From the NCBI GenBank assembly GCA_905197585.1, contig CAJJZO010000024.1:1-14408 (forward strand): a DNA stretch of 14,408 nucleotides, read 5' to 3'. A program made the translations under genes and the position numbers. Below, in pieces: positions 1-9,925 of the stretch (within the stretch, counting starts at the first letter, position 1; each line of letters starts with the position of its first letter). Source of the DNA: an uncultured Collinsella sp. (GTDB lineage: Bacteria > Actinomycetota > Coriobacteriia > Coriobacteriales > Coriobacteriaceae). Below the pieces are notes generated by a model that saw only the letters and a list, made by a program, of their open reading frames with translations, searched no databases and was not told where the DNA came from.

Positions 1-164
1 CAATGAGCCGTGCAGTCATGACGGGCCTTTCCAAGTGCTGTTTTATTGGGGCATATTGTCGCACGTGACGCGTGCAGACGGGTGCCGCGACGCATCAATT
101 GTTTCGTCTCCGTCAAGTCTTTGGGCAGGAGCCACTTTTCCGCGGCACATCGACACAGGTGCGA

Positions 165-170
165 TAAGAT
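165..170 (+). promoter_or_regulatory. Candidate -10 box for aspS
   Basis: The hexamer TAAGAT is preceded by GCGA and lies about 105 bases upstream of the aspS start. The same hexamer serves as the likely -10 of the ebgA promoter in this window. No convincing -35 lies 16-18 bases upstream. The first 275 bases hold no credible gene: the open frames there have no family resemblance and poor start context. No T-box sequence was found. Confidence 0.25.
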
Positions 171-223
171 AGAACGCCATGTCTGGCTGCGCGGTTTACG
201 CAGGCTGGGCAAATCTGTACGAC

Positions 224-248
224 GCCGCCCGGAACGACACGGGGCGGC
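224..248 (+). other. GC-rich leader hairpin before aspS
   Basis: GCCGCCC at 224-230 pairs with GGGCGGC at 242-248 across an 11-base loop. The stem ends about ten bases before the aspS Shine-Dalgarno. No U-run follows, so it is not an intrinsic terminator. It could influence mRNA stability or ribosome access, but that is inference. Confidence 0.35.
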
Positions 249-275
249 ACAGATCCATAAAGGAGGATCACTGGT

Positions 276-2063
276 ATGAGCCAGACCCGTCCCATCGACG
301 AGCATTCCATGCACACCCGTACCTGCGGCGAGCTTCGCCGCGAGAACGTGGGCGAAGAGGTCACCCTCACCGGTTGGGTGAGCCGTCGCCGCGATCACGG
401 CGGCCTTATTTTCTGCGACCTTCGCGATCGCGAGGGCATCACGCAGCTCACCTTCGACCCCGAGCACTCCGACGGCGATGCCTTTAAGATCGCCGAGACC
501 ATGCGTCCCGAGTGGCCCATCAAGATCCACGGCGTCGTGCGCGCTCGTGGCGAGGAGACCACCAACACCAAGCTCGCGACCGGCGAGATCGAGGTCCTGA
601 CCGACCACGCCGAGGTGCTCAACACGTCCGTCACCCCGCCGTTCCAGATCGAGGACGGCATCGAGACGAGCGAGGACACCCGCCTGCGCTATCGCTATCT
701 GGACCTCCGTCGTCCCGAGATGATGGCCAACCTCAAGCTGCGCTCCGACTTTACCTTTGCCATTCGCGAGGCGCTGCACAACCGTGAGTTCATGGAGGTC
801 GAGACGCCCTCCCTGTTCAAGTCCACGCCCGAGGGCGCTCGCGACTTCATCGTTCCCAGCCGTATTCAGCCGGGTAACTTCTACGCCCTGCCGCAGTCCC
901 CGCAGCTCCTGAAGCAGCTGCTCATGGTCGGTGGCGTCGAGCGCTACTACCAGGTTGCCAAGTGCTTCCGCGACGAGGACCTGCGTGCCGACCGTCAGCC
1001 CGAGTTCACCCAGGTCGATATCGAGATGTCCTTCGTGGACCAGAACGATGTCATGAGCGCGCTCGAGGAGGTTCTTGCCGATGCTTTCGGCCGCATGGGT
1101 GTCGAGATGCCCACGCCGCTGCGTCGCATGAACTACTGGGATGCCATGGACACCTATGGCTCCGATAAGCCCGATACCCGCTATGGCATGCACCTGGTCG
1201 ACCTGACCGACATCTTTGCCAACTCCAAGTTCAAGGTCTTTGCGACTGCCGCAAACGAGGAGGGCTCTGTCGTCAAGGCCATCAACGCCAAGGGCGCCGG
1301 CGCCTGGGCACGTGCCAAGATCGATAAGCTTGCCGGCGTGGCCTCCACGTTTGGCGCCAAGGGCCTGGCTTGGATCGCCTTCCGTGAGGACGGCTCCATC
1401 AACAGCCCCATCGTCAAGTTCTTCTCGGACGAGGAGATGGCGGCTCTGCGCGAGCGCATGGACGTCGAGCCCGGCGACCTTGTGATGTTCGCCGCCGGCC
1501 CGCGCCTGCTCTCCGACGAGATCCTGGGCGGCATGCGTTCCCACATGGCCAATGCGCTCGAGATCAAGCGCGAGGGTCACGACTTCCTGTGGGTCGTCAA
1601 CTTCCCGCTGTTCCATTGGGACGAGGATCGCAAGGCCTATGCTGCCGAGCATCAGCCCTTTACCCTGCCGACCGAGACCGACATCGCCAAGATCGAGGCC
1701 GATCCGCTGGCAGCCGGTTCGTGCACCTACGACTTTGTCATGGACGGCTTTGAGGCCGGCGGCGGCGGTATGCGTATCCACAACGCCGAGATGCAGATGT
1801 CCATGCTCAAGCTCCTGGGCTTTACCGAGGAGCGCGCCGAGTCTCAGTTTGGCTTCCTCATGGAGGCCCTCAAGTTTGGTGCGCCCCCGATGGGCGGTTT
1901 CGCTCTGGGTCTGGACCGCGTGTGCATGCTGCTCACCGGTTCCGACTCCATCCGCGACGTCATGGCGTTCCCCAAGACGGCCAGTGGCTCCGACCTTATG
2001 TCGGGTGCTCCGAGTGCCGTTTCCGGCGCCCAGCTCAAGGACGTCAGCCTGCGCCTGATGTAG
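276..2063 (+). CDS. aspS: Aspartyl-tRNA synthetase
   Basis: A 595-residue class IIb aminoacyl-tRNA synthetase that charges tRNA-Asp with aspartate in the cytoplasm; the length is normal for bacterial-type AspRS. The N-terminal OB-fold (about residues 14-115) binds the anticodon and contains the segment RRRDHGGLIF (37-46). The catalytic core has motif 2 (FRDEDLRADRQPEFTQ from F231) and motif 3 (GLDR, 545-548). The bacterial GAD insertion lies roughly between residues 290 and 430. The ATG at 276 has a strong AAAGGAGG (259-266) nine bases upstream. An internal ATG at 309 would match the N-terminus of shorter AspRS proteins but has a weaker ribosome-binding site. The gene appears monocistronic and ends in a strong terminator. 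His41 is at a position linked in the literature to relaxed tRNA specificity (see findings). Confidence 0.97.
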   Translation: MSQTRPIDEHSMHTRTCGELRRENVGEEVTLTGWVSRRRDHGGLIFCDLRDREGITQLTFDPEHSDGDAFKIAETMRPEWPIKIHGVVRARGEETTNTKLATGEIEVLTDHAEVLNTSVTPPFQIEDGIETSEDTRLRYRYLDLRRPEMMANLKLRSDFTFAIREALHNREFMEVETPSLFKSTPEGARDFIVPSRIQPGNFYALPQSPQLLKQLLMVGGVERYYQVAKCFRDEDLRADRQPEFTQVDIEMSFVDQNDVMSALEEVLADAFGRMGVEMPTPLRRMNYWDAMDTYGSDKPDTRYGMHLVDLTDIFANSKFKVFATAANEEGSVVKAINAKGAGAWARAKIDKLAGVASTFGAKGLAWIAFREDGSINSPIVKFFSDEEMAALRERMDVEPGDLVMFAAGPRLLSDEILGGMRSHMANALEIKREGHDFLWVVNFPLFHWDEDRKAYAAEHQPFTLPTETDIAKIEADPLAAGSCTYDFVMDGFEAGGGGMRIHNAEMQMSMLKLLGFTEERAESQFGFLMEALKFGAPPMGGFALGLDRVCMLLTGSDSIRDVMAFPKTASGSDLMSGAPSAVSGAQLKDVSLRLM

Positions 2064-2086
2064 GCAAGCGGCTACATATTGCCCGT

Positions 2087-2121
2087 AACGAGGGAAGGAC
2101 GCGTGCCTTCCCTCGTTTTTT
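2087..2121 (+). terminator. Intrinsic terminator of aspS
   Basis: AACGAGGGAAGG (2087-2098) pairs perfectly with CCTTCCCTCGTT (2106-2117) around a seven-base loop, and the stem runs into a T-run at 2116-2121. It lies 24 bases after the aspS stop. Confidence 0.93.
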
Positions 2122-2154
2122 ATGCGCCGAGGTTGAGAGGGCTTGGGATGACCG

Positions 2155-2176
2155 GGCGTCGCGGAAAGCGCGACCC
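2155..2176. other. Short GC hairpin in convergent gap
   Basis: GTCGCG (2158-2163) pairs with CGCGAC (2169-2174) around the loop GAAAG. Two more G-C pairs can form outside a bulged C. It is the first of three hairpins between aspS and the regulator. No T-run follows on either strand. Confidence 0.4.
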
Positions 2177-2193
2177 AGAATTCGGCAAAATAA

Positions 2194-2239
2194 TGGGGCA
2201 CAGTTTCCGGTTGAGCTGTCTAACGGAAACTGTGCCCCA
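2194..2239. repeat. Twin hairpin, copy 1
   Basis: A perfect 16-bp inverted repeat: TGGGGCACAGTTTCCG (2194-2209) against its complement at 2224-2239, with a 14-base loop containing CTGTCT. On the minus strand the stem is followed by ATTATTTTG, so it could also help terminate the regulator's transcript. It shares stem length, loop length and loop motif with the next hairpin. Confidence 0.75.
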
Positions 2240-2256
2240 GAATGAGCACTCAAAAC

Positions 2257-2300
2257 GGGGCAGGCTTTCCGTAACAACTGTCTGGCGGAAAGCCTGCCCC
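2257..2300. repeat. Twin hairpin, copy 2
   Basis: A perfect 15-bp inverted repeat: GGGGCAGGCTTTCCG (2257-2271) against its complement at 2286-2300, with a 14-base loop again containing CTGTCT. It starts six bases beyond the regulator's stop codon. Read on the minus strand, GTTTTG follows the stem, so it may be part of the regulator's terminator. It differs from copy 1 at three stem positions, and all three changes are matched on the opposite arm. Confidence 0.75.
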
Positions 2301-2306
2301 AATTTC

Positions 2307-3323
2307 TTATAGCGAGTCTCTCTGGATCAGCTGCATGTGCATCACGGAGGTGGTGGGCTCGGCACCCTTGATCATGTCGAGCGCAATGTTGGCGGCCATG
2401 TGGCCTTCTTCGCGCAGGGGCTGGCGGACGGTCGTGAGCGCGGGGACGCAGCGCGTCGCAATCTCGTGATCGTCGAAGCCGACGACAGAAATGTCCGCCG
2501 GAACGGATAGGCCTGCCTCGTTGAGTGCGGTGATGACGCCAGCCGCGATACGGTCCGATCCGCAGAGCACGCCATCGAAAGCAATCTCGCGCGCGAGGAT
2601 CTGGTGCATGGCCTGATAGCCGTCTCCGTTGTTCCAGCCGGTATAGATAACGTTTGCGTCTGGGAGGTCTTCGCCCAAGACGGCGCGGTAGCCGCGCAGG
2701 CGGTCGACAACGGCGGGGTTGTCTTGCGGTCCCAACACGGCGACGATATCTTTGCGCCCTCGCTCCTTCATAGCGAGCGCTGCAAAGCGTCCGCCCTCTT
2801 CGTCGTCAGAGTAGACCGTCGAGAACACATCGCGATAGGGGTGGCCCTCGAGCTGGCCGCACAACACGGTGGGTACGCCCAGCTCGCACAGTACCTCGAG
2901 CAGCTCGCTGCCCTTGTAGGGGGAGACGTCGATCACGGCGTCGAACGAGCGGCGCTCAAAGTGCTCGCGTGCACGGTTGCGCTAATGCGTAGAAGACGCC
3001 GGCAAGATAACGGGCCGATAGGACGACTCCGACAGTTCCTCGGTAATGCCGCTCAAAAACTCGCTATCGGTGGGGTCGCTGAAGAGTTCACTCAGGGGCT
3101 CGGTCACGAGCACGGCGATGATTTCCGTGCGCCCGACAGCGAGCGCTCGGCCACGAGCGTTGGGGACAAAATTGACTTCCTTGGCCGCCGCGCGGACGCG
3201 CTTTTTGGTTTCCTCGCTAATGCGGGGCGAATCGTTGAGAGCGCGCGATGCCGTGGAGCGCGACACGCCGGCAGCTGCGGCAACCTCGGCAAGCGTAGGT
3301 GCGGTGCGAACTGGTTGGGTCAT
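2307..3323 (-). pseudogene. LacI-family repressor interrupted by in-frame TAG
   Basis: The full frame has 338 positions, the usual size of a LacI-family sugar-responsive repressor. The N-terminal helix-turn-helix is clear (TLAEVAAAAGVSRSTASRAL, about residues 10-29) with the hinge helix after it. The ligand-binding domain continues through the segments ASSTH, [stop], RNRAREHFERRSFDAVIDVSP and VVGFDDHEIA. The interrupting codon is TAG at 2982-2984, codon 114. Both halves are in the same frame and read as one protein, so a single substitution such as CAG to TAG explains the break. Start: ATG at 3321-3323 with AGGAG five bases upstream. The gene is divergent from ebgA, whose control region carries three identical LacI-type operators, so it was most likely the local repressor. 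The N-terminal fragment would be 113 residues: DNA-binding part plus a stub of the core. A sequencing error is an alternative explanation. Confidence 0.85.
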
Positions 3324-3384
3324 GGCGTCTCCTGGAAAATGCGGTCGATGTTGTCACTGATACGGGCTGGTGCGGATACAGCTT

Positions 3385-3390
3385 ACTATA
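3385..3390 (-). promoter_or_regulatory. Candidate -10 box for the lacI-type regulator
   Basis: Read on the minus strand this is TATAGT, about 60 bases upstream of the regulator's ATG. No good -35 partner is present at 16-18 bases, so support is weak. The rest of 3391-3560, between this site and the first ebgA operator, shows no gene or strong structure; there is one isolated TGCAACC half-site at 3436-3442. Confidence 0.25.
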
Positions 3391-3567
3391 GTGCGTCTGA
3401 ACAGCGTTCATGATATCCGGTGACCGGCGTCGTTTTGCAACCAAGCCGCAATCGAATACACCTCGTATGGGGGGAGATATCTGCGGGCGTGGCGGTTGCC
3501 TACGAGCTTAAGAACGATGTCTTGTGCTGTGTTTCGATACTCAGGGTGACATAAGTGTCGCGGTTGT

Positions 3568-3581
3568 ACAACCGGTTGCAC
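3568..3581 (+). promoter_or_regulatory. LacI-type operator O1 of ebgA
   Basis: The 14-mer ACAACCGGTTGCAC contains the perfect palindrome CAACCGGTTG (3569-3578), with the central CG typical of LacI-family sites. It overlaps a second perfect palindrome, CGGTTGTACAACCG (3561-3574), so two offset dyads share one half-site here. Its centre is 45 bases upstream of the O2 centre. Confidence 0.75.
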
Positions 3582-3612
3582 CGTTAACCCGGTCAAATCG
3601 ACCGTTCAGCGG

Positions 3613-3626
3613 ACAACCGGTTGCAC
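3613..3626 (+). promoter_or_regulatory. LacI-type operator O2 of ebgA
   Basis: An exact second copy of ACAACCGGTTGCAC (core 3614-3623). Its right end, TTGCAC, is also the likely -35 hexamer, so a bound repressor would block RNA polymerase. Its centre is 42 bases, four helical turns, from the O3 centre. Confidence 0.8.
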
Positions 3627-3650
3627 AGTTTTTTGCATCGCCCGTAAGAT
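3621..3650 (+). promoter_or_regulatory. Likely ebgA promoter
   Basis: TTGCAC (3621-3626) and TAAGAT (3645-3650) are separated by 18 bases. Transcription would start near 3657, inside O3, leaving a leader of about 44 bases. The nesting of this pair between O2 and O3 supports it more than the hexamers alone do. Confidence 0.55.
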
Positions 3651-3654
3651 AAGG

Positions 3655-3668
3655 ACAACCGGTTGCAC
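3655..3668 (+). promoter_or_regulatory. LacI-type operator O3 of ebgA
   Basis: A third exact copy of ACAACCGGTTGCAC (core 3656-3665), lying over the inferred transcription start. The spacing of 42 to O2 and 45 to O1 places the sites on nearly the same DNA face, which allows cooperative binding or looping. Confidence 0.8.
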
Positions 3669-3685
3669 AAGAATCACTACGATGA

Positions 3686-6709
<3,024 letters not shown>

Positions 6710-6712
6710 GTC

Positions 6713-7168
6713 ATGCATGTCTTTAACTCGCGCGCCGATTTCGACGCTCAGATGAAGTCCGTCAAGAAGTGGATGCGTACCGGACAGGCGCTCGATGGCG
6801 TTGCCGACCTACAGCACGACGTGGCTTACTCCATCGGCGACTCGTTGGTGTACTGGTGGGTCTATGCCCGCGAGGCTGCAACCGCCGACCTGGTCGGTCA
6901 CCGTCGCTACCATGCCGTGCTTGCTCCGCTCGACGGCGACCTGACCGTCGAGGTTGCCCCCAAGGCGGGCCTCACCTGCACCCGCGCTTACAGCGATATC
7001 GATGATCGCGAGCGCTTTGAGGGGGCGGGGGAGACCGTGACGATTCCCGCCGGCGGCGTTGCCGTCGTCGAGATCGACGAGGCTTACCGTGTTATCGCCG
7101 AGGCTTCGGATCCCCGCGTCGTGGTACTGCACGTGACGGTCGAAGGTTATTCCTTCCCCAACAAGTAG
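6713..7168 (+). CDS. ebgC: Beta-galactosidase small subunit EbgC (YhcH/YjgK/YiaL family)
   Basis: A 151-residue cupin-like protein of the DUF386 family. EbgC associates with EbgA and is needed for full activity of the E. coli enzyme. Recognisable blocks are SIGDSLVYWW, the hallmark GHRRYHAV, and the C-terminal IDEAYRVI and VTVEGYSFPNK, all close to E. coli EbgC as recalled. The ATG follows the ebgA stop by three bases, with TAAGGAGG (6697-6704) eight bases upstream, so translation is probably coupled and the subunits made together. One oddity: after HRRY, E. coli EbgC as I recall reads F-E-V-H, while here it is H-A-V-L, so polar residues of the presumed pocket are missing. A structural or stabilising role is therefore more likely than an independent catalytic one (inference). 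Confidence 0.93.
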   Translation: MHVFNSRADFDAQMKSVKKWMRTGQALDGVADLQHDVAYSIGDSLVYWWVYAREAATADLVGHRRYHAVLAPLDGDLTVEVAPKAGLTCTRAYSDIDDRERFEGAGETVTIPAGGVAVVEIDEAYRVIAEASDPRVVVLHVTVEGYSFPNK

Positions 7169-7172
7169 TATT

Positions 7173-7285
7173 CGTCCGTTTGGACGTTTGCTTCGCGCCG
7201 TTAAGGGGGATGGCTTTGTTGACTCCCTTTTCCCCATTTCCCTTAGCAGGTGCGCCGTCCGTGTTTGCACTTGCAGCTCGGACGG
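7173..7285 (+). promoter_or_regulatory. Structured leader upstream of the permease
   Basis: The gap between ebgC and the permease holds a small hairpin (CGTCC 7173-7177 with GGACG 7182-7186, loop GTTT, then TTTG) and a larger one (CCGTCCG 7255-7261 with CGGACGG 7279-7285). The four arms share the same core, so arm 1 can also pair with arm 4 and arm 2 with arm 3. Neither hairpin has a proper T-run, so no clear ebgC terminator is visible. TTGACT at 7219-7224 could be a -35 but lacks a good -10. No known riboswitch class was recognised. Confidence 0.3.
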
Positions 7286-7309
7286 GTTTAGATGACATTT
7301 AATAGATGA

Positions 7310-8785
<1,476 letters not shown>

Positions 8786-8832
8786 AAGCTGGGATTAATC
8801 TACGGCTGTGGAATAAATCGATTCCCCTTCCT

Positions 8833-8869
8833 AAGGAGGGGCCTTACGAGGCCCCTCCTTTTGTGTTTT
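8833..8869 (+). terminator. Intrinsic terminator of the permease gene
   Basis: AAGGAGGGGCC (8833-8843) pairs perfectly with GGCCCCTCCTT (8850-8860) around the loop TTACGA. The tail reads TTTT, then GTGTTTT. Confidence 0.93.
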
Positions 8870-8886
8870 GGAGCATGGATTTTGGG

Positions 8887-9113
8887 CCCTGTGGACAAAA
8901 ATGCCAAATATGAGTACTGTTGCAAAATAAGTGCCATATCTATCGGCCGGTTTTGAGCAAAAATGGACTCAAAATCAATTTATCTAACCCCCTTTAAAGG
9001 GCGTTTGACGGCTTTCAACCTCTTCGAATCGCTCAAAGTAGGCAATTTGCTCTCGATTTTGCTGCTACTAAATTGGTGACAGTACTCATATTTGCCACTT
9101 TTTGACCACGGGG
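8887..9113. repeat. Gene-free inverted-repeat element (MITE-like or structured DNA)
   Basis: The ends are long imperfect inverted repeats: 8891-8920 (starting GTGGACAAAA, ending TGAGTACTGT) matches the reverse complement of 9079-9109 at 28 of 31 positions with one gap, and the pairing extends four more bases outward with a wobble. Inside are a hairpin TTTTGAG/CTCAAAA (8951-8974), a perfect 12-base palindrome CCCTTTAAAGGG (8990-9001) almost at the exact centre, and another hairpin (9037-9069). No credible ORF is present, and composition is much more AT-rich than the neighbouring genes. No clear target-site duplication was found at the ends. It occupies most of the 421-base gap between the permease and ptsH. 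Confidence 0.7.
9047..9074 (+). promoter_or_regulatory. Possible promoter inside the inverted-repeat element
   Basis: TTGCTC (9047-9052) and TAAATT (9069-9074) are 16 bases apart. A start near 9081 would transcribe the right arm of the element as the ptsH leader. Both hexamers are only partial matches. Confidence 0.25.
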
Positions 9114-9146
9114 TATCCGGAGGGGCTCTCGACAAGCATCTAACGC

Positions 9147-9152
9147 TACAAT
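9147..9152 (+). promoter_or_regulatory. Candidate -10 box for ptsH
   Basis: TACAAT is a five-of-six match to the -10 consensus, 55 bases upstream of the ptsH ATG. The -35 region at 16-18 bases upstream is poor, so an activator or extended contacts would be needed. Confidence 0.4.
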
Positions 9153-9206
9153 AACTACCACGTGGCTGGGTTTGCCGGCCGAATGTGCGATGTCGTGGGA
9201 GGGGAC

Positions 9207-9455
9207 ATGGTCGAGTTTACAAAGACGATTAAAGATCCGTTGGGATTGCATGCCCGCCCGGTTGCGCTGCTCTATGACATCATTGCCAAGCATCGTAGCG
9301 ACGTGTCGGTCAGCATCGGTGACCGCCATACGGATGGTCGCGACGTTATGGGCCTGATGGCCCTCTACGGCGAGTGCGGCGAGGACATCATCTTCCGCGT
9401 TTCGGGCGTGGATGAGGCTTCCTGCGTTACGTCGATCAGAAATCTCTCGCTCTAG
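9207..9455 (+). CDS. ptsH: HPr-family phosphocarrier protein with Asp46
   Basis: An 82-residue HPr-like protein. HPr accepts phosphate from PEP via Enzyme I on His15 and passes it to sugar-specific EIIA components. The active-site block LGLHARPV is intact with His15 at the canonical number. The regulatory site usually reads K-S-I-M-G with Ser46; here it is R45-D46-V47-M48-G49, so the serine phosphorylated by HPr kinase is replaced by aspartate (codon GAC at 9342-9344). The C-terminal half (SGVDEASCVTSI) is also HPr-like. ATG at 9207 was chosen because it gives the normal HPr N-terminus and is preceded by GGGAGGGG (9197-9204). An upstream GTG at 9162 would add 15 non-family residues. The gene is monocistronic and followed by a strong terminator; no ptsI is adjacent. 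It could be the general HPr of the organism or a specialised paralogue. Confidence 0.9.
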   Translation: MVEFTKTIKDPLGLHARPVALLYDIIAKHRSDVSVSIGDRHTDGRDVMGLMALYGECGEDIIFRVSGVDEASCVTSIRNLSL

Positions 9456-9464
9456 GCATGATAG

Positions 9465-9504
9465 GGCGCGGTAAAGGATGGTCCTTTGCCGCGCCTTTTT
9501 GTTT
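9465..9504 (+). terminator. Intrinsic terminator of ptsH
   Basis: A 14-bp stem (9465-9478 with 9482-9495, one G-T wobble) has loop TGG and is followed by TTTTTGTTT. It begins ten bases after the ptsH stop. Confidence 0.94.
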
Positions 9505-9513
9505 CGTATAGGA

Positions 9514-9601
9514 AACTTTTTCGAAATCTGAATGGGGACCCTTTCCAAAAAGTTAACCGCGTGCTAGTTTACTAAAGCGAACATAGACGTGGTTAACTTT
9601 T
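9514..9601 (+). promoter_or_regulatory. feoA upstream region with overlapping inverted repeats
   Basis: AAAAGTTAACC (9548-9558) is repeated in inverted form as GGTTAACTTTT (9591-9601); with three further positions the arms reach 14 bp with one G-T pair. The two GTTAAC centres are 40 bases apart. The left arm also overlaps AAAAAGTT (9547-9554), which pairs with AACTTTTT (9514-9521). The region may be a pair of operators for an iron-responsive repressor or an RNA switch. No classical Fur box and no clear -35/-10 pair were found. Confidence 0.5.
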
Positions 9602-9643
9602 ATCGCGTCGATGTTGAGGACGAACTGACGTTAGGAGCAACTC

Positions 9644-9886
9644 ATGTCTTGCGGACCGCAGATGCCGGCCATGCCGCTTTCGATGGTAAAAGCGGGCGAA
9701 ACCGTGCGCGTGTCTCGTGTAAAGGGCAATGAGGACATGAAACACCACCTCAAGGACCTCGGCTTTGTCGAGGGCAACGAAATCCACGTGGTGAGCTCGA
9801 GTGGTGCCAATATCATCGTCACGGTGCTGGGCGCACGCTTTGGCATCGATTCCAAGGTTGCCATGCACATCATGACCGTCGGTTAG
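9644..9886 (+). CDS. feoA: FeoA-family ferrous iron transport protein (first copy)
   Basis: An 80-residue small cytoplasmic protein with the SH3-like FeoA fold, which is thought to bind FeoB and modulate its GTPase or transport function. Core blocks are AGETVRVSRVKGNEDMKHHLKDLGFVEG and the beta-rich ANIIVTVLGARFGIDSKVAMHIMTV, matching the family's LxxLGxxxG and terminal A-x-x-I pattern. The first 16 residues (with Cys3 and several Met/Pro) are an extension beyond the shortest family members. The ATG at 9644 has AGGAG (9633-9637) six bases upstream. It is the first gene of feoA-feoA-feoB, 39 bases before the second copy. The two FeoA copies are clearly diverged, so this is not a recent duplication. 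Confidence 0.9.
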   Translation: MSCGPQMPAMPLSMVKAGETVRVSRVKGNEDMKHHLKDLGFVEGNEIHVVSSSGANIIVTVLGARFGIDSKVAMHIMTVG

Positions 9887-9925
9887 TCCGAAGCATTTCA
9901 TAAAAACCGAAAGGGGGACAAGAGG

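Noticed and set aside
1..275. T-box leader for aspS
   Set aside because: The conserved T-box bulge sequence and a terminator/antiterminator pair were looked for and not found; only one GC hairpin without a T-run is present.
46..279. Short plus-strand frame before aspS
   Set aside because: Arg-rich translation without a family match; it overlaps the aspS leader and start and has no ribosome-binding site.
2604..3413. 269-codon plus-strand frame over the LacI-type regulator
   Set aside because: The minus strand encodes a clear LacI family protein on both sides of the TAG; the plus frame has no domain features.
3568..3668. CRISPR-like array from three short repeats
   Set aside because: The repeats are only 14 bases, palindromic with a central CG, and sit at a promoter; operators explain them better.
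9033..9548. 171-codon minus-strand frame over ptsH
   Set aside because: It is the shadow of HPr, whose LGLHARPV motif is on the plus strand, and it runs through the ptsH terminator.
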